The notes: generated by a model from the sequence alone, not told the origin. DNA of 49,682 bases from a bacterium UBP8_UBA817 (GCA_945898045.1 CAMDGG010000009.1:1-49682); one strand, 5' to 3'; shown: positions 1-8,278, numbered from the stretch's first letter. A program made the numbers and translations.

Positions 1-359
1 AATAATGTGCTTCTTAAAACAAACTCACACTCATGTCGCAAATGCACGGTATCAAGCACAACGTCTTTTAGGGAATCTGGGCCAAACAATAAAACACGCG
101 TACGTTTCATATCCAGAAATTCCATCGGAAACACATCCAAAGACGCCATCATTTCGTCTAGGCTAAACAACGTGTACTGCACCCCAAAAGAAAGTTTCGG
201 GGGTGTAAATTTCTTGGGCTTCAATACCAACGGATGAATATGCTTTAAAATAATTAATAATCGTAAACTTGCTTGGTCTGTAGAAGATCCATAGTGATAG
301 ACTGATATTAAATTCTCTTTATAAAATTCCTGAAGGGCAGAGATCAATTTGGTAGACAT
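1..359 (-). CDS. Nucleotidyltransferase-like protein, 3' part outside the window
   Basis: Partial gene of which 119 complete codons are visible; it runs off the left edge. The start is ATG at 359-357, preceded by a good AAGGAG site that overlaps the end of the DsbD-like gene, so the two are co-transcribed. Residues 18-25 (ISVYHYGS) carry a hydrophobic strand and Gly-Ser pair like the GS motif of nucleotidyltransferases. Residues 78-84 (PMEFLDM) and the stretch LRHECEF near 107-113 resemble a family of small uncharacterised nucleotidyltransferase-like proteins. The catalytic aspartates cannot be judged from this fragment, and the substrate is unknown. The family assignment is from recollection of the motif pattern only. 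Confidence 0.6.
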   Translation of the reverse strand, partial: MSTKLISALQEFYKENLISVYHYGSSTDQASLRLLIILKHIHPLVLKPKKFTPPKLSFGVQYTLFSLDEMMASLDVFPMEFLDMKRTRVLLFGPDSLKDVVLDTVHLRHECEFVLRSTL

Positions 360-368
360 AGGAACTCC

Positions 369-2267
369 TTAGTTTAAGGCAGCCTTAAGACTGCTTTTGG
401 TTAAAATCTGAGGTAAAATAACGGGCTCTTTCCCAGGGGCATAATACACGTAAAGCGGAACTCCTTCTCGATTTAAAGACTGTAAATATTGCGTAATTTC
501 TTTATCTTGATTCGTCCAATCCGCAACAAGATAAGTAATGCCTTTCTCTTTTAAAAGTTGCTGAATGTCGGGCGTTTTCAAAACCAGTCGCTCATTGACT
601 TGGCAAGTAAGACACCACGCCGCTGTAACATCTACAAGTACAGGTTGATGCGCCGCACGTAAAGTGGCAAGCGTATTAGGTGAAAAAGGTTTAGCCGTAG
701 GAACAGAAACGTTAAGTTGCATCACCAAAACCCATATCAACCATACTGAGCTCAAATACATTGGAACAGCCAATATTTTCTTAAAAGTCACCATCCACAT
801 GCCAGGCTTTGGAATCCATTTTAAAGTAGCAGGGATAAAGCTCAGCGCAAGATAGGGGGCCGCAATACCCAACCCCAAACTCATGAAAATAACCAATGCC
901 GTAAAGGTGGACTGCGCCAAAGCGACACCAATAGCCGTTGCCATAAAAGGAGCCGTACAAGGCGTCGCAACCAACGTCGCTACTAAGCCCGTCATAAAAC
1001 TACCTGCAAGACTTTCATATTGAAGCCATGGCTTGGTTGATTTTGATGACGTCTTAACCAGCCAATTGCTACCGGGCATTTGTATGACATCCGAAAACAT
1101 GAGGCCAATCAAAAGCATCAGCACAGCCATACAGCCCACAAAAATAGGGGACTGCATTTGAAATCCCCAACCAATATATTGACCACTTTTTTTCAGAAAA
1201 ATAAGCGTGCCAGAAAGCGCTAACATGCTGGCAAGAATCCCAAGCGTATAAGCAATCCCATGTAAGCGAACAATCAAAGGGCGTTCATTTTTTTGTTTTG
1301 CTAGCGATAACGCTTTAAGGGATAAAACAGGCAGTACACACGGCATTAAGTTAAGAAAAATACCTCCCAAAAATGCAAAGGCTATTGTAAGTGCAATTTT
1401 GCGCGCATGTTGAAAACTAGCGCCAGGTATAGCAATCGCCTGGGTTGTGGGCGTAACCGCAATCCAAAATGTCGAAATATCACCATTGCGATATGTCAGT
1501 TTTAAAAGTCCGTGAAAGGGGAGTCTATTGGACGGCTGAGATCCCGCACTCCACAATACAAGTTTATCCAATTTTGTATGCCAATGCCACGCTTCTGTTA
1601 CCGGTATGGATACACCCGATTCCGGAAAGAAATCAGCCTCTCTTAGTTTATCAACATCCAGTTTTTCAACATGAAAAGACAACATAATATAGTGCCCATC
1701 TTCATAAATATTGCCAGTGGACTTCAACGCTTTGGGAAGCTGTTTTTGTGTTTTATCGAGAGAAGCTAATTCTATACGTTTCTCTTTACCAGGAAGCACC
1801 AATTGTATCTGGCTCTTAAGATCGGCAGACTGTGGAATACAACTTTCCTGACAAATTAACCACTTGGCTTGCGCGCCAATAGTCAACGAATCACCCACCG
1901 TAAGCGTCGGGCTTAAACGAATCCGTGCCATCGCAATCACTTCGTCTGTATAGCCGTAATTTAAAAACGTCCCGGTTCTAAACGCAGCTGGCGCGGGCCA
2001 CATCACGGCATCCACCGTAACACCCTTTGGTAAAGTCCAATTTATTTTTACGGGAAGCCCATTGTCCCCTGGATTTTGCCAGTATGTATGCCAGCCCTTT
2101 TCCAAGCTAAATTTAACACCCACCCAAGCAATTTGCCCCGGAGACATTTGAGAAAACTCTGTCACAATTTCAGCTGTGCTTTTTTGCGTACTGGGAAGAT
2201 CAGCATAACTAAACGAAAAAAAGAAAAACGAAAGAAGCAGTGCGCCTAAAATACATTTATTTCGCAT
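369..2267 (-). CDS. DsbD-like protein-disulfide reductase
   Basis: Transfers electrons from cytoplasmic thioredoxin across the inner membrane to periplasmic thiol proteins. The 632-residue product starts with a signal peptide (MRNK, then a Leu/Phe-rich core ending at SYA, about residue 22). Next come a periplasmic alpha-like domain with C139-x3-C143, a multi-pass membrane domain (about 288-520) with C310 (NLMPCVLP) and C437 (ATPCTAP), and a C-terminal thioredoxin domain with C552-LT-C555 (WCLTC). All three cysteine pairs of the relay are present. An upstream TTG at 2309 would give 14 more residues; ATG at 2267 is preferred because it puts the signal peptide at the N-terminus, although neither start has a clear ribosome site. 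It is divergent from rsmD and followed closely by the nucleotidyltransferase-like gene. The CxxxC in the first domain recalls the ScsB or long DsbD subfamily. Confidence 0.88.
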   Translation of the reverse strand: MRNKCILGALLLSFFFFSFSYADLPSTQKSTAEIVTEFSQMSPGQIAWVGVKFSLEKGWHTYWQNPGDNGLPVKINWTLPKGVTVDAVMWPAPAAFRTGTFLNYGYTDEVIAMARIRLSPTLTVGDSLTIGAQAKWLICQESCIPQSADLKSQIQLVLPGKEKRIELASLDKTQKQLPKALKSTGNIYEDGHYIMLSFHVEKLDVDKLREADFFPESGVSIPVTEAWHWHTKLDKLVLWSAGSQPSNRLPFHGLLKLTYRNGDISTFWIAVTPTTQAIAIPGASFQHARKIALTIAFAFLGGIFLNLMPCVLPVLSLKALSLAKQKNERPLIVRLHGIAYTLGILASMLALSGTLIFLKKSGQYIGWGFQMQSPIFVGCMAVLMLLIGLMFSDVIQMPGSNWLVKTSSKSTKPWLQYESLAGSFMTGLVATLVATPCTAPFMATAIGVALAQSTFTALVIFMSLGLGIAAPYLALSFIPATLKWIPKPGMWMVTFKKILAVPMYLSSVWLIWVLVMQLNVSVPTAKPFSPNTLATLRAAHQPVLVDVTAAWCLTCQVNERLVLKTPDIQQLLKEKGITYLVADWTNQDKEITQYLQSLNREGVPLYVYYAPGKEPVILPQILTKSSLKAALN

Positions 2268-2333
2268 AGAAAAATAGTCTAGCATAGCCAAAAAATACTG
2301 GCCACTCAACCACTGTTACGGCATAATTATTCG

Positions 2334-2891
2334 ATGCACATTATCTCCGGTCTCTACAAAGGCCTGTCTTTATCTTATCCGACCAACCAGAAGTTTAGAC
2401 CCACGCAAAATCGGGTTCGAGAAGCCCTCATGAGTATACTGAGGCCGTTTCTTCAAGAGGCAGTCGTTTTAGATCTTTGTTGTGGAACAGGAGGGCTTGG
2501 TTTGGAAGCACTTTCACAAGGTGCCGCAAAGGTCATATTCGTAGACCAAGACATTCAATACGCCAAAGAAAACACACAAAAAATCATCTCAAAATACCCA
2601 GATGTAAAAGACTCTATTACCCTCATTAAAGCGAGCCTATCTGTTTTTTTCGAACGCCATAAAACCCCCGCAGATATCATCCTTCTAGACCCCCCTTGGC
2701 AGATGACAGGTCTTTACCACCTTGCGTTGAAGCACATAGAGCAATTTGATATACTCTCACCCAATGGCGTCCTGGTGTGTGAACACCATAAATCGACGCC
2801 AATTACAGCCACAACACGACTAGATATTTTGTCTGTTCACACCTATGGCGACACCGCACTGACCATCTTAAAAAGAAACGAGACCCCATGA
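2334..2891 (+). CDS. rsmD: 16S rRNA (guanine966-N2)-methyltransferase RsmD
   Basis: Methylates G966 of 16S rRNA with S-adenosylmethionine. The 185-residue protein has the family N-terminus (MHIISGLYKG, then FRPTQNRVREAL), SAM-binding motif I DLCCGTGGLGLEAL at about 47-60, and the catalytic motif IV DPPW at 119-122, where most homologues have DPPY or DPPF. It is the first gene of a plus-strand operon and its last four bases (ATGA) overlap the coaD start. The rsmD-coaD pairing is common in many bacterial phyla, which supports both calls. Confidence 0.92.
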   Translation: MHIISGLYKGLSLSYPTNQKFRPTQNRVREALMSILRPFLQEAVVLDLCCGTGGLGLEALSQGAAKVIFVDQDIQYAKENTQKIISKYPDVKDSITLIKASLSVFFERHKTPADIILLDPPWQMTGLYHLALKHIEQFDILSPNGVLVCEHHKSTPITATTRLDILSVHTYGDTALTILKRNETP

Positions 2892-3379
2892 AAAAAGCCA
2901 TTTATCCCGGAAGTTTTGACCCCATTACCAATGGCCATATCGACGTTTTGAGACGCGCGGGTCGGGTGTTTGATGAAGTTCATATTGCTGTCATTCAAAA
3001 CCCAGAAAAAAATTCTTTTTTTACAATAGAGGAGCGTATTGAGCATCTAAAAAATCTCTTTCGAGATGAACCTAAAATACAAATAGAAGGCTTCAAAGGC
3101 CTTTTGGTAGATTATGCAAAAAAGAAAGATATCTATACCATTATCAGAGGACTTCGCGCCGTTTCGGATTTTGATTTCGAATTCCAAATGGCACTCACAA
3201 ACCGCAACCTAGAATCTAAAATAGACACTGTTTTTCTCATGACAGACGAAAAATATTCCTATCTCAGTTCTAGCCTAGTGCGGCAATTGGCAAAATTGCA
3301 CGGCCCCATCGCCCAATTTGTACCTGATTTAATCGAACAAGCCCTACGCGAAAAGTGTAAGGCCTATAAAGGAAACTAA
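2888..3379 (+). CDS. coaD: Phosphopantetheine adenylyltransferase
   Basis: Catalyses the penultimate step of coenzyme A synthesis, adenylating 4'-phosphopantetheine with ATP. The 163-residue length is typical. Residues 6-17 (YPGSFDPITNGH) give the nucleotidyltransferase (H/T)xGH motif. RGLRAVSDFDFEFQMA around 87-102 and the YSYLSSSLVRQL stretch around 123-134 are the other conserved blocks. It overlaps rsmD by four bases and is followed after one base by the coiled-coil gene, so translation is coupled along the operon. Confidence 0.95.
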   Translation: MKKAIYPGSFDPITNGHIDVLRRAGRVFDEVHIAVIQNPEKNSFFTIEERIEHLKNLFRDEPKIQIEGFKGLLVDYAKKKDIYTIIRGLRAVSDFDFEFQMALTNRNLESKIDTVFLMTDEKYSYLSSSLVRQLAKLHGPIAQFVPDLIEQALREKCKAYKGN

Positions 3380-3380
3380 T

Positions 3381-3848
3381 ATGGACGAAATCTTTGGCCT
3401 TATCGACTCATTAGAAGCAACGATCTTAGAAGGAAAAAAACTTCCATTCTCAGACAAAGTCATTCTAGAAGAACATAAAATTTTACAGTTGGTAGATAAA
3501 ATCAGACTGATTATTAAAAGCAATGGCACCATCGTCAAACGATCCGTAGACCTCACCAAACGCTCCGAACCCGATACCATTCCCCAAGAAGTTATTCCGC
3601 CTAAAGTAGTAATTCCCCAAACGCCTACAGCACGCGCGCAATCAGATAAATACCTCCAAGACGCCAAAGAAGAATCCGAAAAAATAAAAGCGGGTGCCCA
3701 TGAATATGCAGACTACGTCATGGCCAATCTCCAACTCCTAGTCACCAAGATGCAAACCAATCTCGTCAAAGCAGAAAAAACAATTACAGACAGCAGAGCA
3801 CTACTCGAAAGAAATCCAAAATCACATAACGAAGGCCCACAATCATGA
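3381..3848 (+). CDS. coaD-linked coiled-coil protein of unknown function
   Basis: A 155-residue protein without a function I can name. The N-terminus ([27 protein letters not shown]) and the helix after it resemble a conserved family, often found next to coaD in Firmicutes, Synergistetes and others, whose C-terminal half looks like an ATP-synthase b-subunit or DivIVA-type coiled coil. Here a Pro-rich hinge (about 73-93) separates the N-terminal part from a Lys/Glu/Ala-rich helix (about 98-148). There is no signal peptide or membrane segment. Its end overlaps the rph start by four bases. The family resemblance is from memory and the function is open. Confidence 0.7.
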   Translation: MDEIFGLIDSLEATILEGKKLPFSDKVILEEHKILQLVDKIRLIIKSNGTIVKRSVDLTKRSEPDTIPQEVIPPKVVIPQTPTARAQSDKYLQDAKEESEKIKAGAHEYADYVMANLQLLVTKMQTNLVKAEKTITDSRALLERNPKSHNEGPQS

Positions 3849-4552
3849 GAAACGACGGTAGAACCTACATCCAAAAACGCCCCCTAGACATTATCCAAGG
3901 CTTCACCAAAAATGCACTTTCATCGGTATTGATTTCAACAGGCGACACCAAAGTCCTCTGTACCGTGTCATTCGAAAACAAAGTCCCCCATTTTCTCAAA
4001 GGCACTGGCAACGGCTGGGTCACCGCAGAGTATTCATTGTTACCAGGCTCCACCAATCCCCGAGCCAATCGCGAAGTCTCTAAAGGCAAAGCTAGCGGTA
4101 GAACCAGTGAAATCCAACGCCTCATCGGACGCTCCCTACGTGCCATTATTGACATGGATATCTTAGGCGAACGTACTCTCCAAATAGATGCAGATGTCCT
4201 ACAAGCTGATGGAGGCACCCGCACCGCAGCCATCACCGGCAGCATGCTTGCGCTTTCCGACGCTGTTAAAAAACTCATGGAGCAAGGCATCCTAAAACGA
4301 AATCCCATCAAAGAATATTTGGCTGCAGTCAGCGTAGGCATTGTCAACAATCAAGCCATGACCGATCTCTGTTACGAAGAAGATTCCAAAGCAGAAGTAG
4401 ACATGAATATCGTTATGACAGAATCAGGCAGATTCGTAGAAATACAAGGCACTGCCGAAAACACACCCTTCACACAAACCCACATGCTAGAAATGCTAGA
4501 CCTCGCTAACGTTTCAATCTCAGAACTCATTCAGGAGATCAAAGCGCGTTGA
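3845..4552 (+). CDS. rph: Ribonuclease PH
   Basis: Phosphorolytic 3'-5' exoribonuclease that trims tRNA 3' ends. The 235-residue length is normal. Conserved blocks include MRNDGR at the N-terminus, [28 protein letters not shown] (arginines that bind phosphate and assemble the hexamer), [19 protein letters not shown] and [11 protein letters not shown]. It overlaps the upstream coiled-coil gene by ATGA and its own TGA overlaps the TTG start of the JAMM gene. Codon use in rph and the next gene is visibly richer in C-ending codons than in the ribosomal operons further right. Confidence 0.95.
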   Translation: MRNDGRTYIQKRPLDIIQGFTKNALSSVLISTGDTKVLCTVSFENKVPHFLKGTGNGWVTAEYSLLPGSTNPRANREVSKGKASGRTSEIQRLIGRSLRAIIDMDILGERTLQIDADVLQADGGTRTAAITGSMLALSDAVKKLMEQGILKRNPIKEYLAAVSVGIVNNQAMTDLCYEEDSKAEVDMNIVMTESGRFVEIQGTAENTPFTQTHMLEMLDLANVSISELIQEIKAR

Positions 4553-5148
4553 GTACCGTTTTTCAAATCACCAAACGTCACTACGATATCATCACCAAAC
4601 AAGCGGCGGATAATTTCCCCACAGAAGCAGGTGGCTTTCTAGGCGGCAAAGACTTCGTCATCAAAGCCATCCTGCCCATCTTCAATCAGCACCTAGCCAA
4701 TAAAACCGACACCTTCGCTTTTACCGCCGAAGACGTCGAACGCGCCCACCAATTTTTTGCCAAACATAATCTCGATTATTACGGCCTCTACCACACCCAT
4801 CCCAGCGGTATCCCCGAACCCTCACAAACAGACATCGACACGGGCCACAAATACCATTTCATCATCGGCATCCCCGGGAAAGATCCCTCCAAAGCCGTCC
4901 TACGCGCCTTCGAAGTCCAAAGGAAGACCGTCATCCCCCTCGCCATGAATATCCTTCTCCAAGACGTTAAATCCGTCGACCTCCAATCAACTTCAAGCAA
5001 AAGTTCCCCAATGCTTCCCCAAAATACACTCCTATCCGAAGCCCAAGCCCTAGGCGAACTCCTAGAAAATATCAAAAACGAAAAACCTCAGTACAAAAAA
5101 GACGCACCGATCAACACCTATAAATCAGATTTTAGTGCGCTGGCTTAA
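4549..5148 (+). CDS. JAMM/MPN+ domain metalloprotease
   Basis: A 199-residue protein with a complete JAMM zinc-protease signature: E26 in [10 protein letters not shown]82-x-H84 in YHTHPSG, and S92 with D95 in PSQTDID. Bacterial members of this family cleave isopeptide-like or C-terminal extensions, for example on sulfur-carrier ThiS/MoaD-like proteins. The last 60 residues are polar and low in complexity. The TTG start overlaps the rph stop (TTGA), so it is translationally coupled as the last gene of the rsmD operon. No ubiquitin-like or sulfur-carrier gene lies nearby, so the substrate cannot be inferred. All catalytic residues are visible, so the fold call is firm. Confidence 0.85.
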   Translation: MSTVFQITKRHYDIITKQAADNFPTEAGGFLGGKDFVIKAILPIFNQHLANKTDTFAFTAEDVERAHQFFAKHNLDYYGLYHTHPSGIPEPSQTDIDTGHKYHFIIGIPGKDPSKAVLRAFEVQRKTVIPLAMNILLQDVKSVDLQSTSSKSSPMLPQNTLLSEAQALGELLENIKNEKPQYKKDAPINTYKSDFSALA

Positions 5149-5182
5149 AAATTCCCTGAAATTTTTCAAATAATTTTTCGAT

Positions 5183-5213
5183 AACTCTATTGAAGACTAT
5201 CGCCCATAGAGTT
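5183..5213 (+). promoter_or_regulatory. Perfect 8-bp inverted repeat in the leader of the first receptor-like gene
   Basis: AACTCTAT (5183-5190) and ATAGAGTT (5206-5213) are perfect inverted repeats separated by 15 bases. The right arm abuts the AGGAG ribosome site (5215-5219) of the gene starting at 5230. There is no T tract, so a terminator is unlikely. It could be a repressor operator or an RNA hairpin that affects ribosome access. The 81-base gap 5149-5229 is otherwise AT-rich, with no promoter I can place confidently. Confidence 0.45.
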
Positions 5214-5229
5214 TAGGAGCAATAAAAAA

Positions 5230-7875
5230 ATGAAAAAAAATACAACTCAGTACAAGCTGGTCGCTTTAAATACTGCAATCCCAATACCTGCTGAGACAGA
5301 AAATTCACATATCGCTAAAGCAAAGGCAATAGCTATAGGTATGCAAGTGGGGTTATTGGTAAATACCCTTTATGATCAATTATTTGTTAAAGAGGTGAAA
5401 GATAGAGATCCGATGGCGATTGTATCTGCGGGCACGGCTTTATGTGCACTGGCAGCCACTCATATTTCAGCTGCAATGAAAAGTGAAACCGCACAAGAAA
5501 CAAGTACAAGGCTTACACAGGCCTCTAAACTATTTCGTCTAGGAATGTATGCGACAAATACAGCCCAAGTTGGTTTAAAAATTGCAGGGAATATTGCTAA
5601 TACACCGTTGGTCGTTTTGGGTGCTTTACTCTCACAAACTGCTAAGCTCTTCGGTGTTTCGGAATGGATAGGAAAAAAAGCGGCCAGTTTCGTAGACAAT
5701 TATTTACCAACATCGGTTAGTCGTGTCGTAAAACCGTATGTTGAGCATCTTCTTCCTTTCGCGGCCTATTCGTTATTACCAGGAGTCTCTGTCGCAAGTG
5801 ATAATTCCTTGGTCGTAAGTACACCATTGGGGCCTATAACCTACCAACCAATTCCCGTGCAACTCGCACAAACCCTTTTCCCAGATAACCTTGATATTGC
5901 CTCTATGTCTGAGGGAGAGGTTTACGTTCACGTTAATCCAGATAATGGCAAAATGACACAGCCGTTAACACTAAACGAATTAAAGACTATGGTGCCAACA
6001 CTACATGATTCATTGACCCTAGGAAACGCATATTCTTTGGATAGAGATGCCCACGCTGCCCAAGATGAAGCTCATGGTTATATTGATGTCTCAGCTGAAC
6101 CTGAAGACATATTCTACGATGCCCTCGACTATGAACCAGTCCATACTCTCTCTCGCCGAGAGGCCGAAGCGGATCAAGGCCAAAACGTGACCCTAACAGG
6201 GGTCCAAGGTACGGGCTTTGGCTCCCGAATACAATTTTTAGATGAGAATCAAGTTGTTATTAGTGCGCCTCAAGGCAACGGCGCAGTTTATATCCTTTCT
6301 TCAAATACGACTGTAAATCTCGCTGACGGTTTACCCGTTGGTGCCACCAATATTTCAAGTGCTACAGGAATGAAGATGGGTGCTGTTATTACTGTGTATG
6401 ATATCAATGGAGATAAACGTCCTGATGTTATTATGCAGGGTCCTGACGGCATGCGCTATCTCTTAGGTATAGAGGGTGAATTTTCCCCTAATGTAAATTT
6501 CGATGACTTGCCAAGAATCAATGGAACCAGAGCAGGGGACGGTAATGTTCAGGCTGTAGTGACGATACATGATGGAAAAATATTAATGGCAAGCAGGTCC
6601 GATGGTACGGTCGTCTTAATGCGAAAGGGGGAAGGGGTATTCAATAGTGTACCTGCAGAGAGTTCGATAGTAGTAAGTAGTCTTGGTAGTCATGATGATC
6701 AATTAGTCGTTGGGACAAGATTAACTAATGTCGGCAATAATACTGCAGTCGGACGTGTTCGATTGTATTCAATAAATCCAACAGGACAAAACATAACCCT
6801 CAATATGACTTATGAGGGAGATGGGCCAGGAGCCAGACTTGGAGCCGCCGCACTGAGCTTTTTGGGAGCAGACGGTAAACCTATCTTAGTCCTAGGGGCT
6901 ACTGGAGAGGGAAACTTCACCGGTGCACTACATGTTATGTTTCAAAACGGTAGTTCGCAAGTTCTTCGGGGAGAAATTCCAGGGGGTCTTTTTGGATCAA
7001 ACTTAATGGTTTCTAGAAATACATTGTTTGTAACAGCTCAAAATGCAGGCATAGTTTATAAGTTTGATATTGGGAATGGATTTCCTGCTAATCTAAGTGC
7101 GGCCATAAAATATTCTGGTCCCCCCCAAAGTTTTGGTACCGCGTTAGCAACAAACAATCGTAATTATGTTATTGGAGATCCTACCTCACATAGAGTTCTC
7201 ATATTCTTTGCACCATCTTCTCCAGTGACACCAACTATTTCTCCAACATCAGAAAGTAGTGGTGGGGCGAATATAGCCGTAATTGCGGGGGCTGTAGTAG
7301 GGGGAGTAGTAGTAGTTGTAGTTGGAGGTGTCGTAGTTTATAAGGAAGTTATTAAACCGAGGAGACAAGTTGCAGTAGGCCAGATGCCTATGGCATTAGA
7401 TCCGGGAAATGGTCCATTTAATATAGTAAATCTAGCATTTGTTCCAAATTATGAGGAGCCGAGGGTAGGAGGAAATCCTGAGTATGGTGTTCTTGGGGAG
7501 ACTGTCGTAGATGCTCCGCCTCACGACTATGCTACTCCATATGAGGTAGGGTATGAGGTACCGGTTCTCTATAACCATACCCCTGGATCTGTCGGAGAGG
7601 ATGGACATTATGAAGCTGCACATCAACCGGTTATTTCAGCCCTTAATTGGGGTCCGTATATGGAAGCGTTACGGCAGCCAACTCTGCCTCAACACGTCTA
7701 TGCTGGTCTAGATGGGACTCAGTTTGTATACGGTTCTGCTGCTAGAGGTGCCGACTCGCCACCTTCAGCAGTCTATGAAGTGCCTATGCCTCGTGGAGAT
7801 TATCAAGCAACACTAAGGCGCGATGCACCCAGCCCTGTTCCTTCTGACTATGAGGTGCCAGATGATGAAGCTTAA
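5230..7875 (+). CDS. Receptor-like protein 1: FG-GAP beta-propeller, one TM helix, tyrosine-motif tail
   Basis: An 881-residue protein with no function I recognise. Residues 1-190 are helical and partly hydrophobic (about 31-48, 62-83, 118-136, 173-190), without an N-terminal Sec signal. Residues 191-317 are acidic, end in a dibasic RR (309-310), and are mostly missing from the paralogue. Residues 318-660 hold seven FG-GAP-like blades, such as GTGFGSRIQFL and GARLGAAALSFLGADG; blade 2 has a DINGDKRPD calcium loop. A Ser/Thr/Pro linker (661-679), one Gly/Val-rich transmembrane helix (about 680-704) and a basic stop-transfer stretch (KEVIKPRRQ) follow. The tail has 13 tyrosines: Y741EEP, NPEY752, Y767ATP, Y775EVP, Y849EVP and Y874EVP stand out. 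Ten N-X-S/T sequons lie in the propeller. The architecture recalls an integrin alpha head with a signalling tail, and I infer a host-directed surface protein or effector. It has AGGAG at 5215-5219 and probably its own transcription unit. Confidence 0.8.
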   Translation: MKKNTTQYKLVALNTAIPIPAETENSHIAKAKAIAIGMQVGLLVNTLYDQLFVKEVKDRDPMAIVSAGTALCALAATHISAAMKSETAQETSTRLTQASKLFRLGMYATNTAQVGLKIAGNIANTPLVVLGALLSQTAKLFGVSEWIGKKAASFVDNYLPTSVSRVVKPYVEHLLPFAAYSLLPGVSVASDNSLVVSTPLGPITYQPIPVQLAQTLFPDNLDIASMSEGEVYVHVNPDNGKMTQPLTLNELKTMVPTLHDSLTLGNAYSLDRDAHAAQDEAHGYIDVSAEPEDIFYDALDYEPVHTLSRREAEADQGQNVTLTGVQGTGFGSRIQFLDENQVVISAPQGNGAVYILSSNTTVNLADGLPVGATNISSATGMKMGAVITVYDINGDKRPDVIMQGPDGMRYLLGIEGEFSPNVNFDDLPRINGTRAGDGNVQAVVTIHDGKILMASRSDGTVVLMRKGEGVFNSVPAESSIVVSSLGSHDDQLVVGTRLTNVGNNTAVGRVRLYSINPTGQNITLNMTYEGDGPGARLGAAALSFLGADGKPILVLGATGEGNFTGALHVMFQNGSSQVLRGEIPGGLFGSNLMVSRNTLFVTAQNAGIVYKFDIGNGFPANLSAAIKYSGPPQSFGTALATNNRNYVIGDPTSHRVLIFFAPSSPVTPTISPTSESSGGANIAVIAGAVVGGVVVVVVGGVVVYKEVIKPRRQVAVGQMPMALDPGNGPFNIVNLAFVPNYEEPRVGGNPEYGVLGETVVDAPPHDYATPYEVGYEVPVLYNHTPGSVGEDGHYEAAHQPVISALNWGPYMEALRQPTLPQHVYAGLDGTQFVYGSAARGADSPPSAVYEVPMPRGDYQATLRRDAPSPVPSDYEVPDDEA

Positions 7876-7954
7876 GTAGACCTGTTTTAGCGCAATGACA
7901 TAAGGTACACTTTATAATAAACGTGCATTCATCATGAATAAAGGAAATCAAAAT

Positions 7955-8053
7955 ATGAAATTAAAATGGCAAGCACCTGTAATTAAAGTGATCTCTTTAG
8001 AAGATACAAATGCGAATGGTAACGGAGGCGCTGACATTACTGGACAAAGCTAG
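7955..8053 (+). CDS. Small orphan peptide, possible RiPP-like precursor
   Basis: A 32-codon reading frame with a good ribosome site (AAAGGA at about 7939-7944) ahead of ATG 7955. The N-terminal half (MKLKWQAPVIKVISLED) has the K-x-W-x-x-P-x-I/V pattern of many leader peptides of lasso-type and related ribosomally made peptides. The second half is Gly/Asn-rich (NANGNGGADITGQS) and could be a core. No maturation enzyme, protease or exporter is in the window, so this is only a resemblance. An in-frame ATG at 7934 would add seven residues but lacks a ribosome site. A TATAAT at 7913-7918 may be its -10 box; no well-spaced -35 was found. Confidence 0.45.
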   Translation: MKLKWQAPVIKVISLEDTNANGNGGADITGQS

Positions 8054-8060
8054 GTGGGAA

Positions 8061-8137
8061 AAATAAGGAAAATAAGTGCCTGGACACTAAAAATAAGTCC
8101 CTAGACACTAAGCGACAGAAGGGGACAGGTTAGGGGC
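8061..8137. repeat. REP-like intergenic repeat, copy 1 (partial tandem)
   Basis: AT-rich stretch with two AAATAAGTNCCT(G/A)GACACTA units followed by CGACAGAAGGGGACAGGTTA. The same module recurs at 10941-10993 and 11145-11192. This signature looks to me like extragenic repeats mobilised by REP-associated tyrosine transposases, but no transposase is in the window. It sits on the downstream side of a proA 3'-end copy, as do the other two modules. Confidence 0.6.
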
Positions 8138-8268
8138 TAGCCTGTAAAATTGGGATTTACCTAACCAATCCCTCTCCCTGCATCACATACTTATAACTCG
8201 TTAATTCCGCCAATCCCATAGGCCCCCGCGCATGTAATTTCTGCGTCGAAATCCCAATCTCTGCTCCG
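8089..8268. repeat. 180-bp direct repeat shared with 11145-11324
   Basis: Aligned by eye without gaps to 11145-11324 (offset 3056), with about eight mismatches. The repeat covers a REP-like unit, a 19-base spacer and the last 37 codons of proA including the stop. The two copies flank the segment with the XRE regulator and the second receptor-like gene, which suggests integration or duplication at the proA 3' end. Confidence 0.85.
8157..8268 (-). pseudogene. proA: Duplicated 3' end of proA (37 codons)
   Basis: The minus-strand frame reads through [18 protein letters not shown] to the same C-terminus (QGEGLVR, stop) as intact proA at 11213. The differences from intact proA in this part are third-position and synonymous by my reading. 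The piece therefore seems to come from a functional but slightly diverged proA, not from a decaying copy. No start or upstream proA sequence is present. Confidence 0.85.
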
Positions 8269-8278
8269 ATTTTGTAAG

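Noticed and set aside
3865-4350. 161-codon minus-strand frame opposite rph
   Set aside because: Antisense to intact RNase PH; no supporting signal.
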